From Bacteroidota bacterium (GTDB taxonomy: Bacteria; Bacteroidota; Bacteroidia; Chitinophagales; BACL12), in assembly GCA_016706865.1 (NCBI GenBank), contig JADJIS010000003.1:434001-498000 (forward strand): 64,000 nt of DNA. Direction: 5' to 3'. The translations under genes were made by a program, and so were the position numbers. Positions 33,813-42,248 of this stretch are shown in pieces. A model generated the notes under the pieces. That model was not told the DNA's origin. It saw only the letters and a list, made by a program, of their open reading frames with translations, and made no database searches. The stretch's first letter is position 1. Each line of letters opens with the position of its first letter.

Positions 33813-34608
33813 TTTGGAGCCATGCTGTAACCGCTTCCCAATAATACTCATTCGCCGGATCGCTGCTCCAGAGCGCTTTTGAGCCGTGGGTGCCTTTGGT
33901 GTCGGGGTAGAATTGTGTTAATACATTTTCGGGAAGGTGTTTAAATGCTTTTTCAAGAGCACCGGCTTCTTTTTCGGTGGAGGTGATAAAAATTGGTTTG
34001 GTATTGTAGTTTTTGAAGTAATCTGCAGCGGAAGTTCCATCATCAAATTTAGCGATCGGACTGAATCCTATCACAGCCTTCACATGTTCATTATCCATGG
34101 CAACCTTTAAACATAAAGATGCCGAATAACTGCTTCCCCAAAGGATCACGGGTTGACCCCAGGTTTCATATGCGAGATTTACACCTGCTTCAATATCGGG
34201 TAGCGAGGAGGGATAACTTGTAGCCTTATTTGCAGCAAGTGCATTGGCATTTGTTTTATTGTCGTGTGCGTCAATTGCTCCGCCACTTCTTTGGTCCAAT
34301 GCAAGGCAATTGTAACCCATGGCATTCAATTTCGGTGCTATTTCTGCATATTCATAATTGTTCATTTTAGCCTGATGGCAAAGAACGATAACAGGTGAGG
34401 TGCTGTCGATGGAATACATCACAGCTCTCATTGTTAACCCATCGGCGGAGGGAAATTCAATAGTATCCTGACGCATGCCGCTTACAGTAATGGGTTGTTG
34501 TTCAGGAATATCCGTTATAGTATCCTGTTCCGATTTATCTTTTTTCCCTTTACAGGCCATTAATAATGAACCTGTAAGTATTAATACAAGCAGTGAATAA
34601 CCTTTCAT
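33805..34608 (-). CDS. Alpha/beta hydrolase lipoprotein
   Basis: 267 residues from ATG 34608 (an upstream ATG at 34635 adds nine residues before the signal sequence). The lipobox is LLVLILTGSLLMACKGK. The hydrolase core reads SPVIVLCHQAKMNNYEYAEI with oxyanion-type HQ, then CLALDQRSGGAID, and the nucleophile elbow GSSYSAS around residue 165, with FSPIAKFDDGT, and the likely catalytic His in TKGTHGSKALW near the end. Family: dienelactone-hydrolase or acetyl-esterase-like. The last codon (Asn) and the stop lie within a heptad array, so the C-terminal boundary may have been set by the repeat; the fold nevertheless looks complete. Confidence 0.88.
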   Translation of the reverse strand: MKGYSLLVLILTGSLLMACKGKKDKSEQDTITDIPEQQPITVSGMRQDTIEFPSADGLTMRAVMYSIDSTSPVIVLCHQAKMNNYEYAEIAPKLNAMGYNCLALDQRSGGAIDAHDNKTNANALAANKATSYPSSLPDIEAGVNLAYETWGQPVILWGSSYSASLCLKVAMDNEHVKAVIGFSPIAKFDDGTSAADYFKNYNTKPIFITSTEKEAGALEKAFKHLPENVLTQFYPDTKGTHGSKALWSSDPANEYYWEAVTAWLQKN

Positions 34609-34686
34609 AAGATTTTTTTTGCGAAGATAAGGCACTTCGTAATTGTTAGAGAAATGTAAATTTTAAAAGCTATGTAAATATTTGGC

Positions 34687-34694
34687 TACCTTTG
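34687..34694 (+). promoter_or_regulatory. -7 box TACCTTTG
   Basis: TACCTTTG is an exact TANNTTTG match 45 bases before the ATG at 34740. Confidence 0.6.
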
Positions 34695-34739
34695 AAGCAT
34701 AAACAAATCGTTTTTTGCGTTATCCCGCTAACTAAGATT

Positions 34740-36188
34740 ATGCATTTCAGAAAGATCCGGGTTCACCTCCTTTTAACCATTTCCGCAATCCTCATTTTAT
34801 CGACACAAAGTTGTCGCAGAGATATATTTGTAACAGATGCAAACGCTAAACTGCAATTCAGTGAGGATACAGTGCATTTCGACACCGTTTTTACAACGGT
34901 TGGTTCCATCACCATCCCCCTTAAAATTTTTAATACCTATAACGATCCCATTTCCATATCCACTATCGAACTTTCCGGTGGTGAAGCTTCTCAATTTAGA
35001 ATGAATGTGGATGGAGAATCAGGTGTTGTTTTTCACGATATTGAAATTCCCGGAAACGATAGTTTATATGTATTTATAGAGGTAACTGTTGATCCGAATG
35101 CAGACGCACTTCCATATATTATCGAAGATTCAATACTTTTCGAAACAAATGAAAATTGGCAGAATGTGAAACTGATCGCACTTGGCCAAAATGCACATTT
35201 TCATTTTGGGGAAATTATTTGCGATACAACCTGGACAGATGATCTGCCGCATGTAATTATCGGGTCTGTGTTAGTGGATAGTTTATGCACTCTCACTATA
35301 ACAGAAGGAACGAATATACACATGCATGGAGGAAGTTATTTTTATGTGTTAGGAACATTAAATGTGATCGGAACAAAAGATAGTATAGTTTCTTTTCAGG
35401 GAGATAGATTGGAAGATTTTTATAAGGATGTGCCGGGTCAATGGGAAGGAATTTATTATTTGCGCGGAAGTTTTACCAACACCATGATCTATGCCGAAAT
35501 AAAAAACGCAAACGACGGAATTGCTCTTGGATACAGCACTACACCCGATCTGGAATATTATAAAGATTATTTACCGGAACTCACTATTTCCAATTCTATG
35601 ATACACGATTGTCAGAATAACGGATTATTATCTCTCAACAGTAAAATAAAAGCGACCAATGTTTTGATATATAATATCGGACTTAGTAATTGTGCTTTAT
35701 TTATGGGTGGAGATTATGATTTCAGACATTGCACATTCGCGAATTATAGTTCAACATATCTCGCACATCAAACTCCAATTTTAGGAATATTTGATTATTT
35801 TGCGTTCAATCAGGATAATATTATTCAGGATGTTTTAACTAAAGCAAATTTTACAAACTGTATTGTTGAAGGGTCGATTGCAGAGGGCAATGAAATTGTT
35901 ATTGATACTCTTAATGAAGGTGATCCCTTAAATTTTAATTTCGAATATTGTATTCTGCGCACCGATATCAATCAGGATCTCCTAAACGATGCAAATTGCA
36001 TCTTTAATGAAAATGCTTCTTTTGCAAATATTGGAGAAAGAAATTATTGTCCGGGTGAATTTTCACCTGCACTCAATGCCGGAACATTTATTCTGGCTGA
36101 CCCTGTTATTGATGATATCAGAGGTGAAGTGAGACCATTTGCCGGTACTTTACCCGACATTGGGGCATATGAAACTACTGCTGAGTAG
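34740..36188 (+). CDS. Lipoprotein with right-handed beta-helix region (choice-of-anchor type)
   Basis: 482 residues from ATG 34740 (an in-frame TTG at 34692 would lie inside the -7 region). The lipobox is LLLTISAILILSTQSCRRD. Residues about 30-140 form an Ig-like domain (VHFDTVFTTVGSITIPLKIF and YVFIEVTVDPN), followed by a beta-helix region with LTITEGTNIHMHGGSYFYVL, ISNSMIHDCQNNGLLSLNSK and TNCIVEGSIAEGNEIVIDTL. The end, AGTFILADPVIDDIRGEVRP with DIGAYE, is a common closing motif of such surface lipoproteins. No catalytic residues are recognised; adhesin-like or polysaccharide-binding function is inferred. Confidence 0.82.
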   Translation: MHFRKIRVHLLLTISAILILSTQSCRRDIFVTDANAKLQFSEDTVHFDTVFTTVGSITIPLKIFNTYNDPISISTIELSGGEASQFRMNVDGESGVVFHDIEIPGNDSLYVFIEVTVDPNADALPYIIEDSILFETNENWQNVKLIALGQNAHFHFGEIICDTTWTDDLPHVIIGSVLVDSLCTLTITEGTNIHMHGGSYFYVLGTLNVIGTKDSIVSFQGDRLEDFYKDVPGQWEGIYYLRGSFTNTMIYAEIKNANDGIALGYSTTPDLEYYKDYLPELTISNSMIHDCQNNGLLSLNSKIKATNVLIYNIGLSNCALFMGGDYDFRHCTFANYSSTYLAHQTPILGIFDYFAFNQDNIIQDVLTKANFTNCIVEGSIAEGNEIVIDTLNEGDPLNFNFEYCILRTDINQDLLNDANCIFNENASFANIGERNYCPGEFSPALNAGTFILADPVIDDIRGEVRPFAGTLPDIGAYETTAE

Positions 36189-36252
36189 TTACCTTACATC
36201 AAATCTTTATTAAATTGTTGACATCTCTTTGGTTGTTTAGACATAGGTTTTC

Positions 36253-36260
36253 TATATTTG
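36253..36260 (+). promoter_or_regulatory. -7 box TATATTTG
   Basis: TATATTTG is an exact TANNTTTG match 30 bases before the ATG of the DUF4389 gene. Confidence 0.6.
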
Positions 36261-36289
36261 AATACATTTTTTAACCTAAAACCACAACT

Positions 36290-36913
36290 ATGTTTAAATT
36301 CAACATTACCCACCAGGAGTCGTACTCCCGCGGTGAATTATTACTCCGATCCTTTTTTGGATGGTTGTATATTCTGATACCGCATATGATATTGCTTTTA
36401 TTTTACGGAATCTGGGTAGCCATTGCACAATTTGTTGCATGGTGGATCATATTGTTTACCGGTAAAACACCTGAATTTTATTACACAGCCATGTTGGCAT
36501 ATACACGCTGGGGCTTAAGGCTCGGAGCACGTCTTGTGAACTTAAGTGATGGTTATCCTTCTTTTGGGCCTAATGGTACCGACGACAAAACAGAGGTACA
36601 TTTTGATCATAATAATATTGGCCGCGGACAGCTATTATTGAGATCCTTTTTTGGATGGTTGTACGTTGGAATTCCTCATGGTTTTTGTTTGATGGTGAGA
36701 ATGATCGGAGTTTATGTATTGGTTTTTCTCGCATGGTGGGTAGTTCTGTTTACAGGCAAATACCCTGCAGGCTGGCATAAGTTTAATGTAGGTACTTTTA
36801 GATGGGCTACAAGAGTGAATCTATATTTGTCATTTTTTCTTGATGTTTATCCTCCATTTAACGGCAAACCCGATGAAATGGAAGCAGAAGAAAAACCATT
36901 GGATCAAGTTTAA
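36290..36913 (+). CDS. DUF4389 membrane protein with two repeated domains
   Basis: A 207-residue membrane protein. The repeated unit starts SRGELLLRSFFGWLYILIPH at about residue 12 and GRGQLLLRSFFGWLYVGIPH at about 108. Each holds a hydrophobic helix pair ending WWIILFTGKTPEF or WWVVLFTGKYPAG, then a helix with W and R residues (YTRWGLRLGARLVNL, FRWATRVNLYLSF) and the motif YPSFGPNG or YPPFNGKP. This matches DUF4389. Function is unknown. A strong terminator follows. Confidence 0.85.
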   Translation: MFKFNITHQESYSRGELLLRSFFGWLYILIPHMILLLFYGIWVAIAQFVAWWIILFTGKTPEFYYTAMLAYTRWGLRLGARLVNLSDGYPSFGPNGTDDKTEVHFDHNNIGRGQLLLRSFFGWLYVGIPHGFCLMVRMIGVYVLVFLAWWVVLFTGKYPAGWHKFNVGTFRWATRVNLYLSFFLDVYPPFNGKPDEMEAEEKPLDQV

Positions 36914-36941
36914 TATTTGTTTAAATATTTTATATTTGTTA

Positions 36942-36980
36942 GAAACCGGCAGATTTGTTTTGCCGGTTTCTATTTTTTTT
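36942..36980 (+). terminator. Terminator of the DUF4389 gene
   Basis: Perfect 10-bp stem GAAACCGGCA / TGCCGGTTTC, 9-base loop, then TATTTTTTTT. Its T-run runs to four bases before the recX ATG, so recX translation needs initiation from a promoter inside or upstream, or read-through. Confidence 0.93.
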
Positions 36981-36984
36981 GGAG

Positions 36985-37443
36985 ATGATAAACGATGTGA
37001 TATATAATAAATTGCGACATTATTGTGCATATCAGGAGCGATGTCATGAAGAGGTGCGCACAAAATTATTATCGCTGAAAATTTACGGTTCTGATCTGGA
37101 AGAAATAATTAATAAATTAATTGAAGATGATTTTTTAAATGAGGAACGTTTTGCAAAAGCATATGCCGGTGGAAAATTCCGAATTAAAAAATGGGGCAGG
37201 GGAAAGATCATAAATGAATTAAAAAAACGCAAAGTTTCTGCCTATTGCATTAAAAAAGGAATGGAAGAAATAGGGGAGGAGGATTATTTAAATACCTTGA
37301 ATAAACTTCTTTCCACCACCATAAAAAAATACAAAACAAACAACGATTACGAAACAAAAAATAAAGTTGCACGATATCTAATTTCGAGAGGGTTTGAATC
37401 GGAGTTGGTTTGGGGGATGATAAATAATAAATTTAGTGATTGA
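36985..37443 (+). CDS. recX: RecX recombination regulator
   Basis: 152 residues from ATG 36985; an earlier TTG at 36955 is inside the terminator. RecX binds RecA and modulates its filaments. The three-helix RecX repeats are recognisable: LRHYCAYQERCHEEVRTKLL, EIINKLIEDDFLNEERFAKA, GGKFRIKKWGRGKIINELKK and a C-terminal YLISRGFESELVWGMIN. Length and pattern are normal for the phylum. recA is not adjacent. GGAG sits two bases before the start codon, unusually close for a Shine-Dalgarno sequence. Confidence 0.92.
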   Translation: MINDVIYNKLRHYCAYQERCHEEVRTKLLSLKIYGSDLEEIINKLIEDDFLNEERFAKAYAGGKFRIKKWGRGKIINELKKRKVSAYCIKKGMEEIGEEDYLNTLNKLLSTTIKKYKTNNDYETKNKVARYLISRGFESELVWGMINNKFSD

Positions 37444-37490
37444 TTGAAATGTAGAAACAGCCGGAACCCGCCAGTTGGCGGACAGGCGCG

Positions 37491-37977
37491 GATGACGCTG
37501 ATTGGGCGGAAAAAAAAGGATAAAAAAAGTTGATATAGAAGTATAAACAATAATAATATTACCCTAGTTAAATTAATTCGACACGTTTAAGTCCTGAAAG
37601 GACGACACATCTTGTAACCACGGACTTCAGTCCGTGCGAATTAAAAAAGGGAACACGGATGACGCTGATTGGGCGAAAAAAAAAGGATAAAAAAAGTTGT
37701 TATAGAAGTATAAACAATAATAATATTACCCTAGTTAAATTAATTCGACACATTTAAGTCCTGAAAGGACGACACATCTTGTAACCACGGACTTCAGTCC
37801 GTGCGAATTAAAAAAGGGAACACGGATGACGCTGATTGGGCGAAAAAAAAAGGATAAAAAAAGTTGTTATAGAAGTATAAACAATAATAATATTACCCTA
37901 GTTAAATTAATTCGACACGTTTAAGTCCTGAAAGGACGACACATCTTGTAACCACGGACTTCAGTCCGTGCGAGGAA
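37491..37977. repeat. 167-bp tandem repeat, three copies
   Basis: Units start at 37491, 37658 and 37825 (period 167); copies 1 and 2 differ at only a handful of positions and copy 3 is cut near 37977. Each unit contains two hairpins: GTCCTGAAAGGAC (37591-37603 in copy 1) and CACGGACTTCAGTCCGTG (37619-37636). Preceded by CCCGCCAGTTGGCGG at 37468. No gene is present in 37444-38150. Confidence 0.95.
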
Positions 37978-38011
37978 AACTGTAAGCACATACTTTAGGG
38001 CATAGATGAAT

Positions 38012-38068
38012 AACCCCCGGCTTTAGCCGGTGGGAAAAGACGTAATAATGATCGGGCTTTAGCCCAAA
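38012..38068. repeat. GC-rich hairpin motifs CCGGCTTTAGCCGG and GGGCTTTAGCCC
   Basis: Two short palindromes, CCCCGGCTTTAGCCGG around 38015-38030 and GGGCTTTAGCCC at 38054-38065, follow the 167-bp repeats. They resemble dispersed REP-like palindromes with a CTTTAG centre. Confidence 0.75.
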
Positions 38069-38150
38069 CGTCAATCATCAATGATAAGATATTGTAAAAA
38101 TCGAATGAGAAAACAAAACCCATTCTACAAAAATTACATCAGTAAAATTT

Positions 38151-39692
38151 TCAATGCATAATAAATTTAGTAACGTAACTCTGATCCTCTGATACTACTT
38201 TTAAAAAATAATACCCTTGTTCTAAGTTTAAATCGCCAACAGTAAAATAATTTGATTCGGAATTATTACTGATCAATGTATTCTGATAAATAATTTGCCC
38301 TGTCGTATTAATTATTTCATATTCGAATTCTTCGGACTTATTGTTTGTAAAAACAAAGTGTAGCTCATCAGTGTTTGTAGGATTCGGAAAAATAGTTAAT
38401 TTGTGATCAGTATCAGATAAATGTTCACCTGAATTCTTAAACAACGCCGGAGCCGGCGCCCACCAATTTCTGCTGATCACAATAAGGGATAATAATTTAA
38501 TGGTATTACCATAATAACCATCGCGATTTAGGGAAACGGTTTTCATATAATTCCATAAACTATTTAGCCAAACCTGATTAGTATTATCAATCATAGCACT
38601 TACTGCAAATGGAGCTTGAAAGGAGAGGTCGTTGTAATTACTTCCGGGTAAAACAGTTCCGAGATCCAGGTCATATCCACTTTTAATATTTGCGGGAATG
38701 GAACCTGTTTTTGTTTTTATCCAGGCATTAATTGGCACTAATGCATTATAGGCACGTGCATCGCCATAAATTAAATAATCTGTTGCTGTGCGCCATGGGA
38801 AACGGCATGCATTGTAATTATAATCTCCATCATAATCTGATTCTAAAAAATTTGGTGGGGCAGGATCGGGTGACGTATTGGTATGGCGGATAAAATCAGG
38901 CATTAATCCTGTAGCAGGAGAAAAATTTGTTCTGATGGAACTATTGATAGTATAACATCTGTCAATGGTGAGGTTCCAGTTATTATCACCAGTAGCCTCA
39001 TAAAAACTTCTAAAATGGTCAGGCATAAAATCGCTGGACCGTGTGGAATACGACATGGGTGAAGTGCTTCCGCTCACCCAATCGCCTAATTTAATTGTTT
39101 GATTATTGTGATTTATTTCTGAAGTATAAATAGCATCAATTAATGTATTTGCTTCTGACAAATAATTAATAACTCCGGCGCTTCCCCATTGTGCATGCGC
39201 CAGCAATAATGCATAAGCAATATCCAGATCGCCATCTGTTGCTGCATCCGCTCCGGGAACATCTTCACATCCTTCTATTTGCTGCCATGCCATTAAAGTG
39301 GGGTTAATTATACTTGGATGCGCTTTATAATAATTATACAAACCGTCGAAATACAGTTTTGCATTCAGATCATACCCGGCCATTATTGCGGTGATCATCA
39401 TTCCATAACCTTGTGCCTCGCTTACGCATATTGCATTGGATGGATCTGCACCTCCCTCGTAATTATAAAATACATAATATTGTTCAGGTTCGCAGCCATT
39501 TACCAAATAACGTGTTTTCCATTTATTATAGAATTGTTTAACAACTTTATCTAATCCTGCTTGTGAAGCAACTGTGGGTTTGATGCTGCCTGCTGTGTAA
39601 GTTGTATGTTGTGGAAAGGGATATGCGGGGGATTGTGAATGTAATATTTGTATAAAAATTAAAGCTGTAAATATCAATACTATTTTCTTCAT
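38151..39692 (-). CDS. Glycoside hydrolase family 8 (endoglucanase-type) with T9SS sorting domain
   Basis: A 513-residue exported enzyme. Signal MKKIVLIFTALIFIQILHSQ; the GH8 catalytic domain spans about 25-410. Glu92 in CVSEAQGYGMMI is the expected proton donor, and ATDGDLDIAYALLLAHAQWG (Asp153/Asp155) is the second GH8 signature. Substrate-binding aromatics such as YYVFYNYEGG and PFPQHTTY are present. GH8 enzymes hydrolyse beta-1,4 glucan, chitosan or xylan; the substrate cannot be decided here. The C-terminus is a T9SS domain (LTIFPNPTNTDELHFVFT ... QGYYFLKVVSEDQSYVTKFI). It lies beside the 167-bp repeats and is single. Confidence 0.93.
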   Translation of the reverse strand: MKKIVLIFTALIFIQILHSQSPAYPFPQHTTYTAGSIKPTVASQAGLDKVVKQFYNKWKTRYLVNGCEPEQYYVFYNYEGGADPSNAICVSEAQGYGMMITAIMAGYDLNAKLYFDGLYNYYKAHPSIINPTLMAWQQIEGCEDVPGADAATDGDLDIAYALLLAHAQWGSAGVINYLSEANTLIDAIYTSEINHNNQTIKLGDWVSGSTSPMSYSTRSSDFMPDHFRSFYEATGDNNWNLTIDRCYTINSSIRTNFSPATGLMPDFIRHTNTSPDPAPPNFLESDYDGDYNYNACRFPWRTATDYLIYGDARAYNALVPINAWIKTKTGSIPANIKSGYDLDLGTVLPGSNYNDLSFQAPFAVSAMIDNTNQVWLNSLWNYMKTVSLNRDGYYGNTIKLLSLIVISRNWWAPAPALFKNSGEHLSDTDHKLTIFPNPTNTDELHFVFTNNKSEEFEYEIINTTGQIIYQNTLISNNSESNYFTVGDLNLEQGYYFLKVVSEDQSYVTKFIMH

Positions 39693-39832
39693 AAAATTAT
39701 TTATAAAATTAATTAATAATTAAGTTGCAGATCTTCCAACATCATTTTAAGAAAAACGGAATCCTCCTCAGGTTTCAAAATTCTGTTATATCCCGACGAT
39801 TCTTTATATTCTCTTTTTACAGAATTTATTTC

Positions 39833-40393
39833 TCATTGATTAAGAAGTTGATTTAATTCTGCCTGATCATAATATAATTCAAATGAAATAAAATGGTCTT
39901 TTTTATCCAAGGTTGAAACAGGGCGGCTATATTCGTAAGTATTTGGATATAAGAAAATAGAATCGGAATTCATTCTTGCAACTCGTAAATAATAATACAT
40001 AGAACTATTTTCTTCAGAACGCATGCAATAAATATCCCCAACCTGTGGTGAAGCAACAAACGCGGATTTTTGTTTCGAAACATTTTGAGTATTAATAGTA
40101 ATCCAGATGATCAAACATGCCACAAGCAATAATCCTGAAAACAAATAGATTGGAGTATTGGTGGTAGCCTGGTAATTATCCAACCTGTCACTGGAATTAT
40201 TGCCATGTCCGCACTTAGTGCATGTTACAATGGTATCTTTTGAACCTAACGGAAAGAAGGGGATCCAAAAAATATGAAAATATTCTCTATACACTTCAAA
40301 CTTCAAATCATGAGCACTACAGGTGGTGCATCGCCCTGTATTGTCGTAATGTGTTTTGATCTTAGCCTTTTTTCTTCCGTAAATTAATAACAT
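39833..40393 (-). CDS. Zinc-ribbon membrane protein
   Basis: 186 residues from ATG 40393; a longer frame to 40453 would overlap the preceding gene. The N-terminus has a zinc ribbon with two CxxC knuckles (GRCTTCSAHDLKFEVYREYF and VTCTKCGHGNNSS), then a transmembrane helix (IYLFSGLLLVACLIIWITIN) and a soluble region (PQVGDIYCMRSEENSSMYYY). This is the zinc-ribbon-15 layout seen in small membrane proteins of unknown role. It follows the phosphatase-like gene by 19 bases and so belongs to the cluster 42147-39833. Confidence 0.82.
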   Translation of the reverse strand: MLLIYGRKKAKIKTHYDNTGRCTTCSAHDLKFEVYREYFHIFWIPFFPLGSKDTIVTCTKCGHGNNSSDRLDNYQATTNTPIYLFSGLLLVACLIIWITINTQNVSKQKSAFVASPQVGDIYCMRSEENSSMYYYLRVARMNSDSIFLYPNTYEYSRPVSTLDKKDHFISFELYYDQAELNQLLNQ

Positions 40394-40412
40394 GATGGAG
40401 ATAAATTGTGGT

Positions 40413-40772
40413 TTAATTCCCAAATATAGAAATACTTGCCAAAATATTCTCAATTCTACTCTTCAATATCTCTATCAACTCCGGATCCAAATATTCGTAC
40501 TCATCCTCAATATTAATATTTTCGATACGAGGAACGTTGGAAGTTCTGAATTGATCTTGTATCCGATTTTTCTGACTGTTATCCATTACAATTATCAGAT
40601 CGGCCCATTCCACGAGTTTGGAATTTATTACCACTTCACTTTGTGCACTTAATCCGGCACTTTTAATATTGAGTCTGCTGTCGTTTTTATATAAATACTC
40701 CGCCGTTCTGCTTCGCCTTTTATTGCGACCGCAAACAACAAGTATATGGGGTTTAGTTTTGAATTCCGGCAT
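40413..40772 (-). CDS. Low-molecular-weight protein tyrosine phosphatase family protein
   Basis: 119 residues from ATG 40772. The N-terminal loop VVCGRNKRRSRTAEYL has the PTP signature CX5RS (C-G-R-N-K-R-R-S), and the family's general-acid region may be NSQKNRIQDQF or DEYEYLDPELIEIL. LMW phosphatases dephosphorylate tyrosine residues, and relatives reduce arsenate. The helices WADLIIVMDNSQ and PELIEILKSRIENIL agree with the fold, but the protein is about 40 residues shorter than a standard member. It lies five bases past the stop of the upstream T9SS gene, so it is probably co-transcribed. Catalysis is plausible but not certain. Confidence 0.85.
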   Translation of the reverse strand: MPEFKTKPHILVVCGRNKRRSRTAEYLYKNDSRLNIKSAGLSAQSEVVINSKLVEWADLIIVMDNSQKNRIQDQFRTSNVPRIENINIEDEYEYLDPELIEILKSRIENILASISIFGN

Positions 40773-40776
40773 TGTT

Positions 40777-42147
40777 TTAATGAGCAATTACAATTTTATT
40801 TTTTAATATAACTCCAGATTCGGTTATTATCTCTATAAAATATAAACCGGATTTCAGATCCCTAACATTAATTTTATTATAAGGATGAATTATCGAAATC
40901 GTTTTACTTCCGTGTAGATCGAATATGGAAAGAGAATAAATATTCTGATCCGATACATTTATAAATATTTCCTCAGAAGTTGGATTTGGGAAAACTTTGA
41001 GAACCATTTCTGCACCACCCGAAGTTATATTAATAGGTGGGAAATTATTTTTTACATACCAGGGATCTGCATCGAAGCGGTCGTTCGGATTTGTTGTGTT
41101 TGTATTCTGGTAAGCTACCACAAAACTCATATCCCCATTTGGTGCGAAGGAGGGCTCACCTAATGCAAGTGCATTCCCTTTTGAAATTACCATTTCTTCC
41201 TCTACCCAACTATCCCAATTGCCCGGTATTGCCTGTCGCGAACGATATATATCAAAATTGCGACCATAATATAAATAGGTATTTAATCCGTCAAAATATA
41301 ATTGAGGAGTTTCCAAATGTCCTGCATCATTATTAAGAGAAGAAATAAGTGTAGGTTCATCCCATGTTAGCCCATCATCATAACTAAATACGTACATAAA
41401 ATCCCGCAAAGCACCATCGGTATATTTTTCATAAATTAGTAAGAGTGTATCCGAATTATTTATTCTTTTTAATATGGGATTATCAGCAGAAAATTCATCC
41501 GAAGCTGGATTAATTGGTTCCGGAAGTCGAATGGCTGATGCTATATTTTCAGGATTTATACTTGTATTATTGATCATCCAGATATCATTATTACCTGTAA
41601 ATAAAAAATGTTCAGCAACATTCGGATCTACGGACGATTGTAAAGGAAACGGTCCTCCTTCTATAAAAGCGGGTCTTTGCATTCCGGATAATTCCCAGGA
41701 TTCGAAATTTTCGTCCAAACTATTTCTATGCGCATATAAAATATCAATATTTAATGCGGTATCACAACCAAAAATATTTGTTGTCATATCCATTCCATGA
41801 TCATCTGCATAGGTTCGTAAAAATGCACCGGTACCAAATATATCGCAGGGTGGGAGAGCAATATTTAAATTGATATAATCGACCCAGGATAACAAATCGG
41901 CGGGGGCATATAATGCATAAAGATTTAGGCCATCAGACGAGATTTGCAATCCATCCTCCCATCCATAATCTGCCAAAGGCATTCGAAATGGAGTTTCGTA
42001 CTGATCTGTAAAGGATCCAACAACAATAGGGTGCGTGTTGGTTTTCACAGAGTCCCAGATTTCGGATGGTATTGTCAATTGCGCTTGAATAGGGCTGCGC
42101 ATTATTAGCAATACAATTACCAATATAAAAAGGTGTTTGAGCTTCAT
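40777..42147 (-). CDS. Secreted beta-propeller (sialidase-like) protein with T9SS sorting domain
   Basis: A 456-residue exported protein. Signal LFILVIVLLIMRSPIQAQ; then a five-bladed-propeller-like region with DGLQISSDGLNLYALYAPAD, DAFLRT-type blades, PAFIEGGPFPLQSSVD, DNPILKRINNSDTLLLIYEK and FSYDDGLTWDEPTLISSLNN, which contains an Asp-box-like SYDDGLTW. A T9SS domain ends it (VFPNPTSEEIFINVSDQN ... SGLYFIEIITESG). The glycosidase family is not clear. It is followed directly by the phosphatase-like and zinc-ribbon genes. A terminator for the next upstream gene stands 56 bases before its start. Confidence 0.8.
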   Translation of the reverse strand: MKLKHLFILVIVLLIMRSPIQAQLTIPSEIWDSVKTNTHPIVVGSFTDQYETPFRMPLADYGWEDGLQISSDGLNLYALYAPADLLSWVDYINLNIALPPCDIFGTGAFLRTYADDHGMDMTTNIFGCDTALNIDILYAHRNSLDENFESWELSGMQRPAFIEGGPFPLQSSVDPNVAEHFLFTGNNDIWMINNTSINPENIASAIRLPEPINPASDEFSADNPILKRINNSDTLLLIYEKYTDGALRDFMYVFSYDDGLTWDEPTLISSLNNDAGHLETPQLYFDGLNTYLYYGRNFDIYRSRQAIPGNWDSWVEEEMVISKGNALALGEPSFAPNGDMSFVVAYQNTNTTNPNDRFDADPWYVKNNFPPINITSGGAEMVLKVFPNPTSEEIFINVSDQNIYSLSIFDLHGSKTISIIHPYNKINVRDLKSGLYFIEIITESGVILKNKIVIAH

Positions 42148-42202
42148 TATTACCCGATTTGTATTTATTACAAAGTACTAAGGTAACAAATAGGGACAAA
42201 AA

Positions 42203-42228
42203 AAGCCGGCAGATTGCGCTGCCGGCTT
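42203..42228 (-). terminator. Terminator after the beta-helix gene
   Basis: Perfect 10-bp stem AAGCCGGCAG / CTGCCGGCTT with a 6-base loop and a T-run on the reverse strand; it ends the TonB/beta-helix operon. Confidence 0.93.
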
Positions 42229-42248
42229 CGTTAAACAAAATTTAAATA

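Noticed and set aside
37491..37977. Possible CRISPR array
   Set aside because: The units are 167 bp and nearly identical throughout, with no repeat-spacer alternation and no cas genes.
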